From Pseudorasbora parva (lineage: Eukaryota > Chordata > Actinopteri > Cypriniformes > Gobionidae): DNA of 64,000 bases. The DNA lies in the NCBI RefSeq assembly GCF_024679245.1, contig NC_090172.1, forward strand, positions 41,958,776 to 42,022,775, read 5' to 3'. The position numbers and the translations under genes are program-made. Below the pieces are notes generated by a model, which did no database searches, was not told the DNA's origin, and saw only the letters and a list, made by a program, of their open reading frames with translations. Below, piece after piece: positions 31,198 to 41,136 of the stretch. Positions within the stretch are counted from its first letter, which is position 1; each line of letters begins with the position of its first letter.

Positions 31198-34013
31198 GAT
31201 AGTTTTCCTCAAATTAAGCAGTAAACAGCTCATGAAGTAAATCTCAGAGTGGCTCTGGAAATGAAGTTCATGCTTTCATGTCCTTACACAGCGAGACTGC
31301 AGAGGCTGAAAACATAGTGAGCGTTGCGCACTTCCATGTGAGTGTGCGTGTGGTAAATGAAACTATGTGTCTGCGACATTTATTTCACACAGAGATGCGC
31401 AGCTGCCTATTAGTGGGCACTAGGGCAGAGACGGTATAGATTTTTTTTTACCGCAGTTAAAAAGCAAAAAATTCCCGTGGTTCAGCGGTAAACCGCTTTT
31501 AAACCCATGATATACACACAAAAAGGGGGAAAAAAGACGTGCAACAGGCGTGGCGCCGCGCCCCCTCTTGCGCGTCTTGTTGTGAGTGCCACACACATTA
31601 ATCTTTTTGTATAGTTTGCTCTGTAAATTAAATTGAGAGTATAACTAATGCATATATGCTATTTTAAATACTGTACTGTATTCCAGATTATGCACTGCTA
31701 GAGAAAACGAAAGTAAAACCGCTGCGTGTGAACTGCGCTATTCAAATAAACTTGATGCGCCTCAAGTCTAATAACAAGCACAAACTGTTAAATAATATTT
31801 CGTCCTACAGTGGTTTTCTACTTTATCACAGTAAAATGTGTGAACAGGTGTAATAGACAAAAACGAAAGGAAACGAAAGGAAGAAACGTTTAATTCCCTG
31901 CAAAAATAAGTGCGGCGCGAGTTAAGATTTGGGAAAAGAAACGAGATGTCCCGTGGAATAAAATGGACTAACGTTAGGCCTATTGTTAAAATTCACGGAA
32001 ATCGAAACATCAGATGACCAGATTGCAAAACAGAATTAAAAAGCTGCCAAATCTTAAATTGGGCTCAGCCTCCCTCTCTCATTCGGCATGAACCCATAGC
32101 CTGTTATCATGGCTGCTATGTAACATCTGCAAATCTATTTCCCTTAAAAGCTTTGTGCTTCACCCCTGTGGTAAAAATCACGTAAAACCGCGTTTGCATA
32201 AAAAAACACTGGGTCAATATTATAGTTCGAAATTATAGTTAAGCAGAAAATAGTATGAAAGGAGATATTAAAATGAAAAGTGCTCCTCCTAAGTGAAAGC
32301 AAGCACATTTTTCCCCTCACGTGCAAACTAGCGCGGATCGGATGAGTCCTTATTCGGGGTTAGTAAAATAACAAAATGTAGTTTTAAAGTAGAAAATATA
32401 TTTATGTAAAGAGATAAAATACAGAGTAGCCTATAGTGACATATCTTTTTATAAAACTTTTTTTTTTTTTAAATCACGATAAAGTGAACATGTAAACCTT
32501 TTTTTTTTTTTTTTCGGTGATGGAGGTGACGATCTCAGACCCGCGAGAAGTTCTAACAGAAAAAACTAATTCTACAGAAAATAACTAAAACATTAAAATA
32601 ATAAAAATAAATGTTTATTTAGCTATAACCTAGAAACATGTATGTAAATGTCAGGTAACAGACTGCAAATCCCATTAGTTAACAATGATGTATTTAGCTA
32701 GCTTACATTAACTAAATGCATTATGTAATGTACATTTTACAGCATGTATTAATATTTGAGCAATACAATTCTACCTTAATCATTCATGTTAGTTCATAGT
32801 GCATAAAAACAGATAAAACTAACAATGAATAAAACTTCTACAGCATTTATTAACCTTACTTAATGTTACAAATGGAATATTATTGTATTATATTAAGTGT
32901 TATCATTTCATATAAATCCAAACAGTTTGCTTTTTTAGAACACAACGGTTTTCTTATCAAAATAACAAAATATGTATTGAAATCTAATGCGTTTCTGATG
33001 TGTTTATATTTCTTGGATGCATGATACAGTTTCTTACATCAAAAAAAGTTTCTTAGTTACATCGTTTTAAATGCATGAGGTAACTGTTGCTGCTAATGTT
33101 AGCGTCCTGTCAGCCTTGACGACAAAGTACATATACTGCTGTTCTTTCGCTGCTAAAGCATCTAGTCAACAAATTAATTACTTTATAATGATTTGGCAAC
33201 AATACCGTTTCTCTCTTGGTGTTTTAAAACCGCATCAAATGTGTCAGCGCGCTCTGTGCAGTGTGAGCTGTGAAGCGCGGTGCGCCAGGTGTTAATGTAA
33301 ACAATCAGTGATAGTTTTTTCCATTTGGCCTCTAGAGGCCGCTCTCACGTTATATAATGCCAGCAGACCCTTCTCAGAGCTCTCATGGCTACTGTGTAAT
33401 GACAGCAGCCTTCTCAGCCGCTTCCGCAACGGACGCAAACCGGAAAAACTATCGGTATTGTTTTTTGCCAATAACCGATTGTTCCAACAATCAGCTATCG
33501 GTGCCGATTAATCGGTAAAACGATAAATCGGCCGACCTCTAGTCTGTTCCTTCATTGTTGTCAAAGTTAACCGCTGAATTTACAACACACTGACGTCAGA
33601 TGCACGTCCGCTAACAAACCAATCAATGTTAAGATGCAGCCCAAATAGATAATGACGACATGACGCCAGTGTGTCATGTAAAGTTCTTTGGTGCGCTGAC
33701 ATAACTGCTATGTGAAAGCAAACCAAAACTAACCAAATATATACAATATATCAAAACACAAACTTTGGTTCAGACCTTGGTGCGGACTTTCAGGTGTGAA
33801 AATGCCCTTAGTTACTGTTTAATTCTAAGTAATGTTAATTTCTTAGTTACTGTTTAAAATCAAAATAACTTTTTTAATGAACCTACAAAAATAGTTCTTA
33901 AAGCTGTTATGCTATGACAACACTTTTTTTGCAACTTATTTCAATACCGTGATAATCGTGATAAAAGCTTCAGCAATTAATCGCAACATGAAAAATTGAT
34001 AGACACATGCCTA
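28996..34013. other. Intron 1 sequence with scattered transposon ends
   Basis: Repeat ends seen without partners: GTAACTAGTTACACCCAACACTG (about 29228-29250), TAGGGATGACACAATGCC (about 30564), TAGGGCAGAGACGGTATAG (about 31422) and ATAAATCGGCCGACCTCTA (ends about 33541). No gene was recognised. Confidence 0.45.
31150..31200. repeat. (GAT)n microsatellite
   Basis: About 17 GAT triplets with one GGT interruption. Confidence 0.95.
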
Positions 34014-34636
34014 TTACTTACCCTCATGTTTTTCGATAACCGTAAGACCATTCATCTTCAGAACACAAATGAAGATTTTTTTGTTGAAATCTAATCGCTC
34101 AGAAAGGCCTCGATTGGCAGCAATAACATTTCCTCTTTCAAGACCCATAAAAGGGACTAAAGATGTCGTTACAAAGCCCATCTCACTACAGTGACTCAAC
34201 AATCATTTTATGAAGCGACAAGAATAGTTTTTGTGCGCAAAAAACTAAATAATGACTAGTATACTGATGGATGATTTTTGATATACTAATTCATAATGCT
34301 ATGAGGCTTTACAAAGAAATGTTTTAAAATCGGCCATCACTATACAAGTCTTATCTATAAATCTATACTTTTTTTTTCATACAAAAACTATTCTTATCGC
34401 TTCATGAAATTATTGCAGAGCCACTGTAGTGAGATGGGCTTTGTAACGACGTCTTTAGTGCCTTTTATGGGTCTTGAGAGAGGAAATGACATTGGTGTCA
34501 ATGAAGGCCTTTCAGAGCCATCCGATTTCAACAAAAATATCTTCATTTGTGTTCTGAAGATGAACAGAGGTCTTACGGGTCTGGAACGGCATGAGGGTGA
34601 GCAATTTATGACAGAATTTTTGGGTGAACTAACCCT
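34014..34636. mobile_element. Large fold-back element with TTAA end
   Basis: The left arm (34014-34245) and right arm (34378-34636) are long inverted complements. The same peptide reading (GFVTTSLVPFMGLERGN) appears on opposite strands of both arms. The right end is GTGAACTAACCCT followed by TTAA (34637-34640). The left terminus is missing. The spacer holds an AT-rich loop. The ORFs here are fortuitous. Confidence 0.8.
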
Positions 34637-34640
34637 TTAA

Positions 34641-35830
34641 CTTTTAGTCAACACGCACAGTGCAAGACACTTTTCTTAAAGAAAGATAGGCCTGATGGCC
34701 CTCAAATATAGAGCATAAGCTTTGTTTGTAAATTCAAACACAGTACTTGGTTCTTTAAATGTTTGGGAAATCAGCACTTAAATATTTTTCTTAAAATGTT
34801 TGGGAAAAGAGCGCCGTCTGACGCAGAACATGGGATTTAAACTCTGAGTAATGAGTTCCAGTCTAAACCCTCTTTGAACTAAACTACCTGTGACCCCCCC
34901 CCCACCCCCACCCTCTCAAAAAAAAAAAAATCTACAGACTCACGACCACACACATGCACGCATAATTTATACACTATGTAAAAAGTATTAAAAAAATAAA
35001 AATGTATTTATGAAGTCACACTAACACACTGGCAGCTTTATGTCCAGTCCAAGAAGGCCTACAGTTCCGGAGTCACAGAGCAAGAAGCCAATTCCCTCAT
35101 GTGAGCTCTAACACAAACATTCAGCCTTGAGAGCAAACATGTCAACCCACCAAAAAAATTTTTTTTTTTTTTACAGAGAATGCAAAGGATTTACAGAAAG
35201 AGAAAGACAGCAGGAATGCGAGAAAGGAAGTGTATTAAGCTGCTAATTCCACAGGAACACCATGCCTGTAAGCACAGTGTGTTTGGGCTGTGCTGATAGC
35301 CTATCTGTAATGAGATATGGACAAGGCTGAACACACCACCGATCCACACAAACAACATACACTGGAGTTAGACTGCACAAGTACCAAAGCAAACTATTCA
35401 CCTTAACCTCCCTTCTTTATTTTCTTAAATGAAAACTATGATGTAACAGCTTAAAATGTTTGATGACAAAAGAGCTTAAATAAGCTTAAAACACCAATAC
35501 AGTGAATTTTCCAAACTGAATAAACAAAACACTATAAGAGATAGTTCATAAAAATCACACCAATTAAAACCCAGCTGGTTTTCTTTAATGTGATGAACAC
35601 AATTTGCTGTTTAACAGAATATCCAGGCTGCTCCTTTCCATTCAATGAAGTTGCTTATTAATGGCTGAAAGAATGAAATTAAATGAATGAAAAAGCACCA
35701 TTAAAGTACCATAAAACAAAGTATCATAGATCCAGGCCCTCTGAAGCTATACAGCAGAACAAACTTATTCACTTAAAAAGGAAACCTCCCCTCTGCAATA
35801 GTGCTCAAATCTCAATCACACATATATTTA
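34641..35830. other. Intron 1 sequence left of the DIRS element
   Basis: No gene or element recognised. A C-run followed by an A-run lies at 34895-34931. Confidence 0.5.
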
Positions 35831-35853
35831 GTTCCCTATATCGAGGGAACTCA

Positions 35854-36015
35854 ACACTGCGTCGTCGAGTGACGACACTCTGGGAACGCCCCCAGCGTGA
35901 CGGCTCTGAAGTATGAATGAAATCAGCCACCAATCCGATTGGTGCAACGTCGTGACGTAACCGGCGACGGCGTACACGGAAGCTATAAGAAGGCGCCGCC
36001 CCAAACAACAGACAG
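35854..36015 (+). repeat. DIRS left inverted terminal repeat core
   Basis: 162 bp whose reverse complement is found at 40928-41089 with no difference noticed. The outer 23 bp (35831-35853), beginning GTTCCCTATATCGAGG, differ from the right end, as expected for split DIRS termini. Confidence 0.93.
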
Positions 36016-36104
36016 TCTTTGCTCTTCAGCGAGGCGCTCTGTGTGAATATTGTTTGTCTATTTACTGTTGTCTGTCTGAATATCAGTCCCTTTTTCGAAA
36101 AAGC

Positions 36105-37534
36105 ATGGCAAGCGAGCAATTTAGAAGGTGTGTTCATCCGTGCCCGCGCTTTATCACGGGCTCGGACACACACCAGCTGTGTGTGCAGTGTCTCGGAGCG
36201 CAGCACGCTCAGGCGGCGCTTGAGGGTGCCGCCTGCAGCGAGTGTGAGAGGCTGCCGCTCCGGGTGCTGCGCTCACGGCTGGCCGTCTTCACCGAAGGCG
36301 GTCAGGCTCGCGAGCCCCGTGGGTCTGGTCCCGCGTCTGTTGAGGCAGCGCGGCGGCGTAGATCCTGGGGCTCACAACTGGGTCTCGCGACGGGAGGCGG
36401 GCATGCTGAGGCATCTTCCCAATCCTCGTCCGATGATTCAGACGCTCTTCCGCCTCGTGAGGAAGCCCGCGCTGCGGCTTCTTCCCACGAGGTTGATAAC
36501 CCAGTGCTGATGCTGTCTGATTCCGAGGGATCAGATCAGTTCAGCCTGGAGGCGGGCGGAGTGCAGGTGAATTCACCTCTTCACTCTCCCGCTCAAGAAG
36601 AGCTGGTGGACGTGCTGACACGTGCTGTGGCCAAACTCAGTATCGACTGGCCACAGGAAGAGGTGGAAGTCCAGCCTGTGAGCAGGTTGGATGGACGCTT
36701 CTTCAAAAAGCGTGCTCAGCCGCCACGCAGGGGCTTGCCGTTTTTCCCGGATTTGCATAACGAGTTGTGCAAATCATGGGGAAAACCATACTCGTCGCGC
36801 CTATCGACACCCCCAGTTCTCGACTTCGGGTGTGTCGTGGGCGCGGCTGAGGCTGGTTATGGGACGCTGCCTCGCGTCGAGGAGGCGTTAGCGAGCTATC
36901 TGTCTCCCGAGGCAGCAGCGTCCCTGAAAGCCCCTGTCGAGCGGCCGGTAGAGCTGGTAGTTGCCTGCACACCATGGTGGTACTGCAGGCATACCAAGCT
37001 GAGCTCCTCAAAGAGCTAGATGAGGGAGAGGGTCCGTCTCCAGACGATATTACAGAGCTGCGGAAAGCTACCGACTTGTCTCTCCGCGTCACCAAAGAGA
37101 CGGCCCGTGCTATCGGCCGCTCTATGGCTGGCATGGTGTGCGTGGAGAGGCACCTGTGGTTAAACCTGTCGGGGATGAAGGAGAAGGAGAAATCCTTCCT
37201 TCTGGATTCCCCGATAGCTCCTGTGGGTCTCTTCGGCGACGCAGTCAATAGCGTTGTCGAGAGATTCCAGGTGGTGAGGAAACAGTCGGCGGCTTTCCGG
37301 CAGTATCTCCCTCGCCGCCAGGGGCCTCCTGTAGCCAGCAGGGAGGTCTCTGGTGGCCAGTCCCGGCCCTCCACCAGCGCCCACAGACAGGCGCAAAAGG
37401 AGAGCGTCGCTTCCCGCGCCCCTCCCGAGGGAGCCTGGCAAAGGAGGCGACGTTCTCGCCAGAAGTCTTCTAAGCCGAAGGGCGACTTGAGGGAAGTCCT
37501 TCAGGCGAAGAAGGCTTCTGGCAAGCGGTCCTAG
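36105..37534 (+). pseudogene. DIRS gag-like ORF, interrupted by a frameshift
   Basis: The likely start is the ATG at 36105 (MASEQFRRC). An upstream in-frame start codon at 36054 would add 17 residues. The N-terminus has a Cys/His-rich stretch (C-x3-C, C-x2-C and C-x2-C spacings with an intervening His) compatible with metal binding. The middle is Ser/Glu-rich, and the C-terminus is very basic (RRRRSRQKSS). Frame 3 stops at 37019. The reading continues without loss in frame 2 from about 36950 to 37534, where the product resembles the second half of the same capsid-like protein. A one-base indel near 36940-36965 is therefore inferred; a programmed shift is less likely because no slippery site is evident. 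Confidence 0.72.
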
Positions 37535-37620
37535 CTGCGGCAGGATCGCTCAGAGCTGGCCCTCCCGGGGGCGGACGACCGAGGTCGTTCCGAGCCCGCA
37601 GCTCTGGGGAAATCGATGTT

Positions 37621-39702
37621 GTGTTCCCGCCGTTAACAACGCTTCGGGCCTCATCGGTTTCCCGCGTACGTGCGCCGTCCCAGCCGCCTCGAAATCGACC
37701 TGCGGCGGGGCAGCGAATGCGTGCGCACACCGAAAATCCTCCCCGACTAAGCTCTGCCGGGTGGCCGCTTCAGGGGGTCGGGCAGGGGGTTCGGTGGGTA
37801 CCAGAGACCAGCCTCGAGAGGCTGGTTCCCCTAGTAGAATATATCGGCGCATGGATGTGCCTCCCGAATATTTCTGCTTGGGTCCTGAGTACAGTGGGAA
37901 GGGGGTACAGATTGCAGTTCAGAGTTCCACCACCGAAGTTCAGCGGGGTGGTCTGGACTGTGGTCCCCCCGGCCCAGAGGCAGGTTATGGAACAAGAAGT
38001 GCAGTCTCTGCTGGTCAAGGGGGCGATAGAGAAAATCCCTCCGCCAGACAGGGAGTCGGGCTTTTACAGCCGTTATTTCATTGTTCCCAAAAAGGGTGGA
38101 GGCTTACGTCCAATATTAGATCTGAGGTACTTGAATCGGTCTCTGAGGAGATTCAGGTTCAAGATGCTCACAATTCAAATGATCGTGAATCTGATCCAGT
38201 TCGAGGACTGGTTCGTCACGATAGATCTAAAGGACGCATATTTTCATGTCTCCATCCTTCCTGCCCACAGGAAGTTCCTGAGGTTCGCTTTCGGGGGCGA
38301 AGCGTACCAATATCGGGTGCTTCCTTTCGGTCTAGCTCTTTCCCCTCGCACCTTCACGAAGTGCATGGATGCAGCTCTGGCCCCTATGAGGCTGCAGGGC
38401 ATCCGTGTGCTGAATTACATCGACGACTGGCTCATTATGGCAAAGTCGCGCGAGATGGCGATTCGGCATCGAGATGTCGTTTTAGCCCATCTCAGGTGCT
38501 TGGGGCTGAGACTGAACACGGCCAAGAGCGTGTTGATACCCGCCCAGAGGACCACGTTCCTCGGGGTGGTATGGGACTCAACCTCGATGCGGGCGAGCAT
38601 GTCTCCCGCACGGGTGGGTTCTATACTGGCGGAGGTCTCAGGGGTGAAGCTAGGCCACAGCCGCACTGTGAAGCAGTTTCAGAGACTGCTGGGACTCATG
38701 GCAGCAGCATCCAACATAATTCCGTTGGGTCTGCTATACATGAGGCCCCTCCAGTGGTGGCTAGGAACCAAGGGGTTTTCCTCGAGGGGAAAACCTTTCC
38801 GTATGATCAGGGTAACGCGCAGATGCCTTCGTTCCCTCGTTATATGGAAGGATCCGAGGTTCCTGTCCCAAGGGCCTGTGTTGGGAGCGTTATGTTGCAG
38901 GAAGATCCTTTCAACAGACGCCTCCCTCACGGGCTGGGGCGCGGTCATGGAAGGCCGGTTCATGAGGGGTTCGTGGGGACCCCAACATTCCTCCTGGCAC
39001 ATAAATTGCTTGGAAATGTTGGCGGTTTACAAAGCTTTGAGGAGCTTTCTCCCAGACCTTCACGGCCACCATGTCCTGATACGATCCGACAATACGTCGG
39101 TGGTATCGTATCTCAATCACCAGGGGGGTCTGAGGTCACGCCCACTATGCAGGTTGGCGCTTCAGATCCTCCTGTGGTCCCAGGGGAAACTGTCGTCTCT
39201 CAGAGCGATGTATGTCCCAGGGGACCAGAACCAGGGAGCAGATGTCCTGTCGAGGCAGGGGCTGAGGCCCGGGGAGTGGCGGCTCCACCCAGAGGTGGTG
39301 GAGGCCATGTGCAAGAGGTTCGGCCCAGTGGAAGTGGATCTGTTTGCTTCCGTAGAAACGACCCACTGCCCACTGTGGTTCAGCCTCAGGCCTCCGGCCC
39401 CGTTGGGGCTGGATGCCATGACACAGACGTGGCCGAGGCAGCGTCTGTACGCATTTCCCCCGATCGTTCTGCTCCCGGGAGTTCTAGAGCGAGTCCGCCG
39501 GGAGGGCGTCAGCCTCCTATTAGTGGCACCCCGGTGGCCGTCCCGAGCTTGGTTCTCCGACATTGTGGCACTTCTAGACGGAACCCCGTGGCAGGTCCCT
39601 CTGAGGAGGGACTTGCTGTCTCAGGCAGGGGGTGTGATTTTCCACCCCAGGCCAGAGTTGTGGAACCTCTGGGTCTGGCCTCTGAGGGGGCACAGTACCT
39701 AG
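37621..39702 (+). CDS. DIRS reverse transcriptase / RNase H (with putative methyltransferase-like tail)
   Basis: An intact 693-residue frame. The reverse transcriptase shows LDLRYLNRSL, IDLKDAYFHV, YRVLPFGLALSP and the catalytic YIDD at residues 266-269. RNase H shows STDAS (D433), CLEMLAVYKA (E465) and RSDNTSVV (D490). After RNase H, residues 560-665 (VDLFAS near the start, VAPRWPSRAWF later) match the region of DIRS elements usually described as DAM-like methyltransferase. That last label comes from family knowledge and not from catalytic residues seen here. The start is uncertain, because the first codon used is simply the first available. The protein copies the element RNA, and the recombinase frame overlaps it. 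Confidence 0.88.
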   Translation: MFPPLTTLRASSVSRVRAPSQPPRNRPAAGQRMRAHTENPPRLSSAGWPLQGVGQGVRWVPETSLERLVPLVEYIGAWMCLPNISAWVLSTVGRGYRLQFRVPPPKFSGVVWTVVPPAQRQVMEQEVQSLLVKGAIEKIPPPDRESGFYSRYFIVPKKGGGLRPILDLRYLNRSLRRFRFKMLTIQMIVNLIQFEDWFVTIDLKDAYFHVSILPAHRKFLRFAFGGEAYQYRVLPFGLALSPRTFTKCMDAALAPMRLQGIRVLNYIDDWLIMAKSREMAIRHRDVVLAHLRCLGLRLNTAKSVLIPAQRTTFLGVVWDSTSMRASMSPARVGSILAEVSGVKLGHSRTVKQFQRLLGLMAAASNIIPLGLLYMRPLQWWLGTKGFSSRGKPFRMIRVTRRCLRSLVIWKDPRFLSQGPVLGALCCRKILSTDASLTGWGAVMEGRFMRGSWGPQHSSWHINCLEMLAVYKALRSFLPDLHGHHVLIRSDNTSVVSYLNHQGGLRSRPLCRLALQILLWSQGKLSSLRAMYVPGDQNQGADVLSRQGLRPGEWRLHPEVVEAMCKRFGPVEVDLFASVETTHCPLWFSLRPPAPLGLDAMTQTWPRQRLYAFPPIVLLPGVLERVRREGVSLLLVAPRWPSRAWFSDIVALLDGTPWQVPLRRDLLSQAGGVIFHPRPELWNLWVWPLRGHST

Positions 39703-40706
39703 AGGAGGGTCTGCCACAAGAGGTCGTTGAGACCATTCTCAGCTCTAGGGCTCCCTCTACGAGGAAACTGTATAGCCTAAAGTGGAATGTCTTCACTAGC
39801 TGGTGTAGAGAAAGGGGGGTGGACCCAGTTGACTGCGCAGTCGCTTCAGTACTGGAGTTCCTCCAAGACCGTTTCTCCGCTGGTTTGACCCCATCCACTC
39901 TGAAGGTGTATGTGGCAGCCATAGGGGCTTTCCACTCGCCTTTGGAAGGGGGCCCTTTGGGTAGACACCACTTGGTTGTGCGTTTTCTCCGTGGGGCTAG
40001 GAGATTGAGGCCTGCGGCTCATCCCAGAGTCCCGGCTTGGGACCTGGCAGTGGTTCTGGAAGGGTTGGCTGAGGCCCCCTTCGAACAGTTGGAGTCGGCT
40101 GAGGCGAGAAATCTGACCCTGAAGGTAGCATTTCTCCTCGCCATCACTTCTCTGAGGAGAGTGGGGGACCTCCAGGCATTGGCGGTCACGCCTACTTGCT
40201 TGGAGTTTGCCCCGGGCGGGGTGAAAGCTATCTTGCATCCCAGACCGGGTTACGTGCCCAAGGTCCCATCTTCAGGGATGGGGTCAGTATTTCTTCAGGC
40301 TTTTCATCCTCCGCCTCACGCGACGGCAGAGGAAGCTAGGCTGCACCTGCCCTGCCCGGTTAGGGCATTGAGGATCTATCTAGACAGGTCGGCTCAATGG
40401 AGGAAATCGGACCAGCTTCTGGTGTGCTTTGGCCCCCCTAAGAAAGGGTTGCCTGCGGCGAGACAGACTATTAGTAACTGGATCGTGCAGGCGATAGCCA
40501 CGGCTTATCGGGTGCGCAATATGCCTTCACCCATGGCCGTGAGGGCTCACTCTACGAGGGGCTTGGCCTCCTCGGTGGCCCTCCTTTCGGGAGCCTCACT
40601 TATTGAGATATGTGAGGCGGCGGGTTGGGCTAATCCACACACCTTTATAAGATTTTATAAGCTGGACCTCCCGGCTACGCCGGGTGCTAGAGTGCTTGCG
40701 TCCTGA
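37761..40706 (+). CDS. DIRS tyrosine recombinase (frame overlapping RT)
   Basis: The recognisable recombinase is the last ~330 codons, from about 39700 to the stop at 40706. It has an N-terminal SAM-like core-binding part (STRKLYSLKWNVFTSWC), then the catalytic set: Arg in TSLRRVGDL (codon at 40155), H-x-x-R in AHSTRG (40548 and 40557), Trp in AGWANPH (40626) and the nucleophile Tyr in IRFYKLD (40656). These replace an integrase and join the circular DNA copy to the chromosome. The same frame is open back to 37761, across almost the whole RT gene (981 codons). The upstream ~640 codons show no known domain and may be untranslated, so the true start is unknown. Confidence 0.8.
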   Translation: MAASGGRAGGSVGTRDQPREAGSPSRIYRRMDVPPEYFCLGPEYSGKGVQIAVQSSTTEVQRGGLDCGPPGPEAGYGTRSAVSAGQGGDRENPSARQGVGLLQPLFHCSQKGWRLTSNIRSEVLESVSEEIQVQDAHNSNDRESDPVRGLVRHDRSKGRIFSCLHPSCPQEVPEVRFRGRSVPISGASFRSSSFPSHLHEVHGCSSGPYEAAGHPCAELHRRLAHYGKVARDGDSASRCRFSPSQVLGAETEHGQERVDTRPEDHVPRGGMGLNLDAGEHVSRTGGFYTGGGLRGEARPQPHCEAVSETAGTHGSSIQHNSVGSAIHEAPPVVARNQGVFLEGKTFPYDQGNAQMPSFPRYMEGSEVPVPRACVGSVMLQEDPFNRRLPHGLGRGHGRPVHEGFVGTPTFLLAHKLLGNVGGLQSFEELSPRPSRPPCPDTIRQYVGGIVSQSPGGSEVTPTMQVGASDPPVVPGETVVSQSDVCPRGPEPGSRCPVEAGAEARGVAAPPRGGGGHVQEVRPSGSGSVCFRRNDPLPTVVQPQASGPVGAGCHDTDVAEAASVRISPDRSAPGSSRASPPGGRQPPISGTPVAVPSLVLRHCGTSRRNPVAGPSEEGLAVSGRGCDFPPQARVVEPLGLASEGAQYLEEGLPQEVVETILSSRAPSTRKLYSLKWNVFTSWCRERGVDPVDCAVASVLEFLQDRFSAGLTPSTLKVYVAAIGAFHSPLEGGPLGRHHLVVRFLRGARRLRPAAHPRVPAWDLAVVLEGLAEAPFEQLESAEARNLTLKVAFLLAITSLRRVGDLQALAVTPTCLEFAPGGVKAILHPRPGYVPKVPSSGMGSVFLQAFHPPPHATAEEARLHLPCPVRALRIYLDRSAQWRKSDQLLVCFGPPKKGLPAARQTISNWIVQAIATAYRVRNMPSPMAVRAHSTRGLASSVALLSGASLIEICEAAGWANPHTFIRFYKLDLPATPGARVLAS

Positions 40707-40771
40707 GTGTGCCTGGGCTCCAGCTTCACACCAGGATGGGCGTGTCTCGGTGTGGCATAGTGGGTATTGAC

Positions 40772-40884
40772 GTTCCCAGAGTGTCGTCACTCGACGACGC
40801 AGTGTTGAGTTCCCTCGATATAGGGAACGTCTCGGGTTACTATTGTAACCCTTGTTCCCTGAGAGGGAACGAGACACTGCGTCT
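40772..40884 (+). repeat. DIRS internal complementary region
   Basis: The left half (40772-40828) is the reverse complement of the element's left end (35831-35887). The right half (40829-40884) is the reverse complement of its right end (about 41082-41136). The two halves meet at GGGAAC|GTCTCGGG. In the DIRS replication model this region templates the joining of the two ends of the circle. Confidence 0.93.
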
Positions 40885-40927
40885 CGTCGCCACACCTACA
40901 CGTAGAGCGCTCGCTTCATCGCAAAGG

Positions 40928-41089
40928 CTGTCTGTTGTTTGGGGCGGCGCCTTCTTATAGCTTCCGTGTACGCCGTCGCCGGTTACGTCACGACGTTGCA
41001 CCAATCGGATTGGTGGCTGATTTCATTCATACTTCAGAGCCGTCACGCTGGGGGCGTTCCCAGAGTGTCGTCACTCGACGACGCAGTGT
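40928..41089 (-). repeat. DIRS right inverted terminal repeat core
   Basis: Inverted copy of 35854-36015. The unique outer end continues to about 41136 and contains a small palindrome (CTCAGGGAACAAGGG and GTTACAATAGTAAC). Confidence 0.93.
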
Positions 41090-41136
41090 CTCGTTCCCTC
41101 TCAGGGAACAAGGGTTACAATAGTAACCCGAGACGT

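Larger units (their letters stand above)
35831..41136 (+). mobile_element. DIRS-type tyrosine-recombinase retrotransposon, nearly complete
   Basis: A 5.3-kb element antisense to lgr4. It has inverted terminal repeats, three coding regions (gag-like, RT/RNase H, tyrosine recombinase) and an internal complementary region built from reverse complements of both outer ends. This is the diagnostic DIRS structure, which lets a circular intermediate integrate by site-specific recombination instead of by an integrase. The 162-bp repeat arms appear identical by eye, and the RT and recombinase frames are open, so the insertion looks recent. A GTT triplet lies at both outer boundaries, and there is no longer target duplication. 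The base composition is much more GC-rich than the flanks. The one visible defect is a frame break in gag. Confidence 0.93.

Noticed and set aside
34014..34640. Two similar peptides (GFVTTSLVPFMGLERGN) as a possible duplicated small gene
   Set aside because: They are on opposite arms of a fold-back repeat seen in many fish introns, and have no start context or splice signals supporting a gene.
36703..37374. 223-codon minus-strand ORF in the DIRS gag region
   Set aside because: Antisense shadow of a GC-rich gag frame, with no domain recognised.
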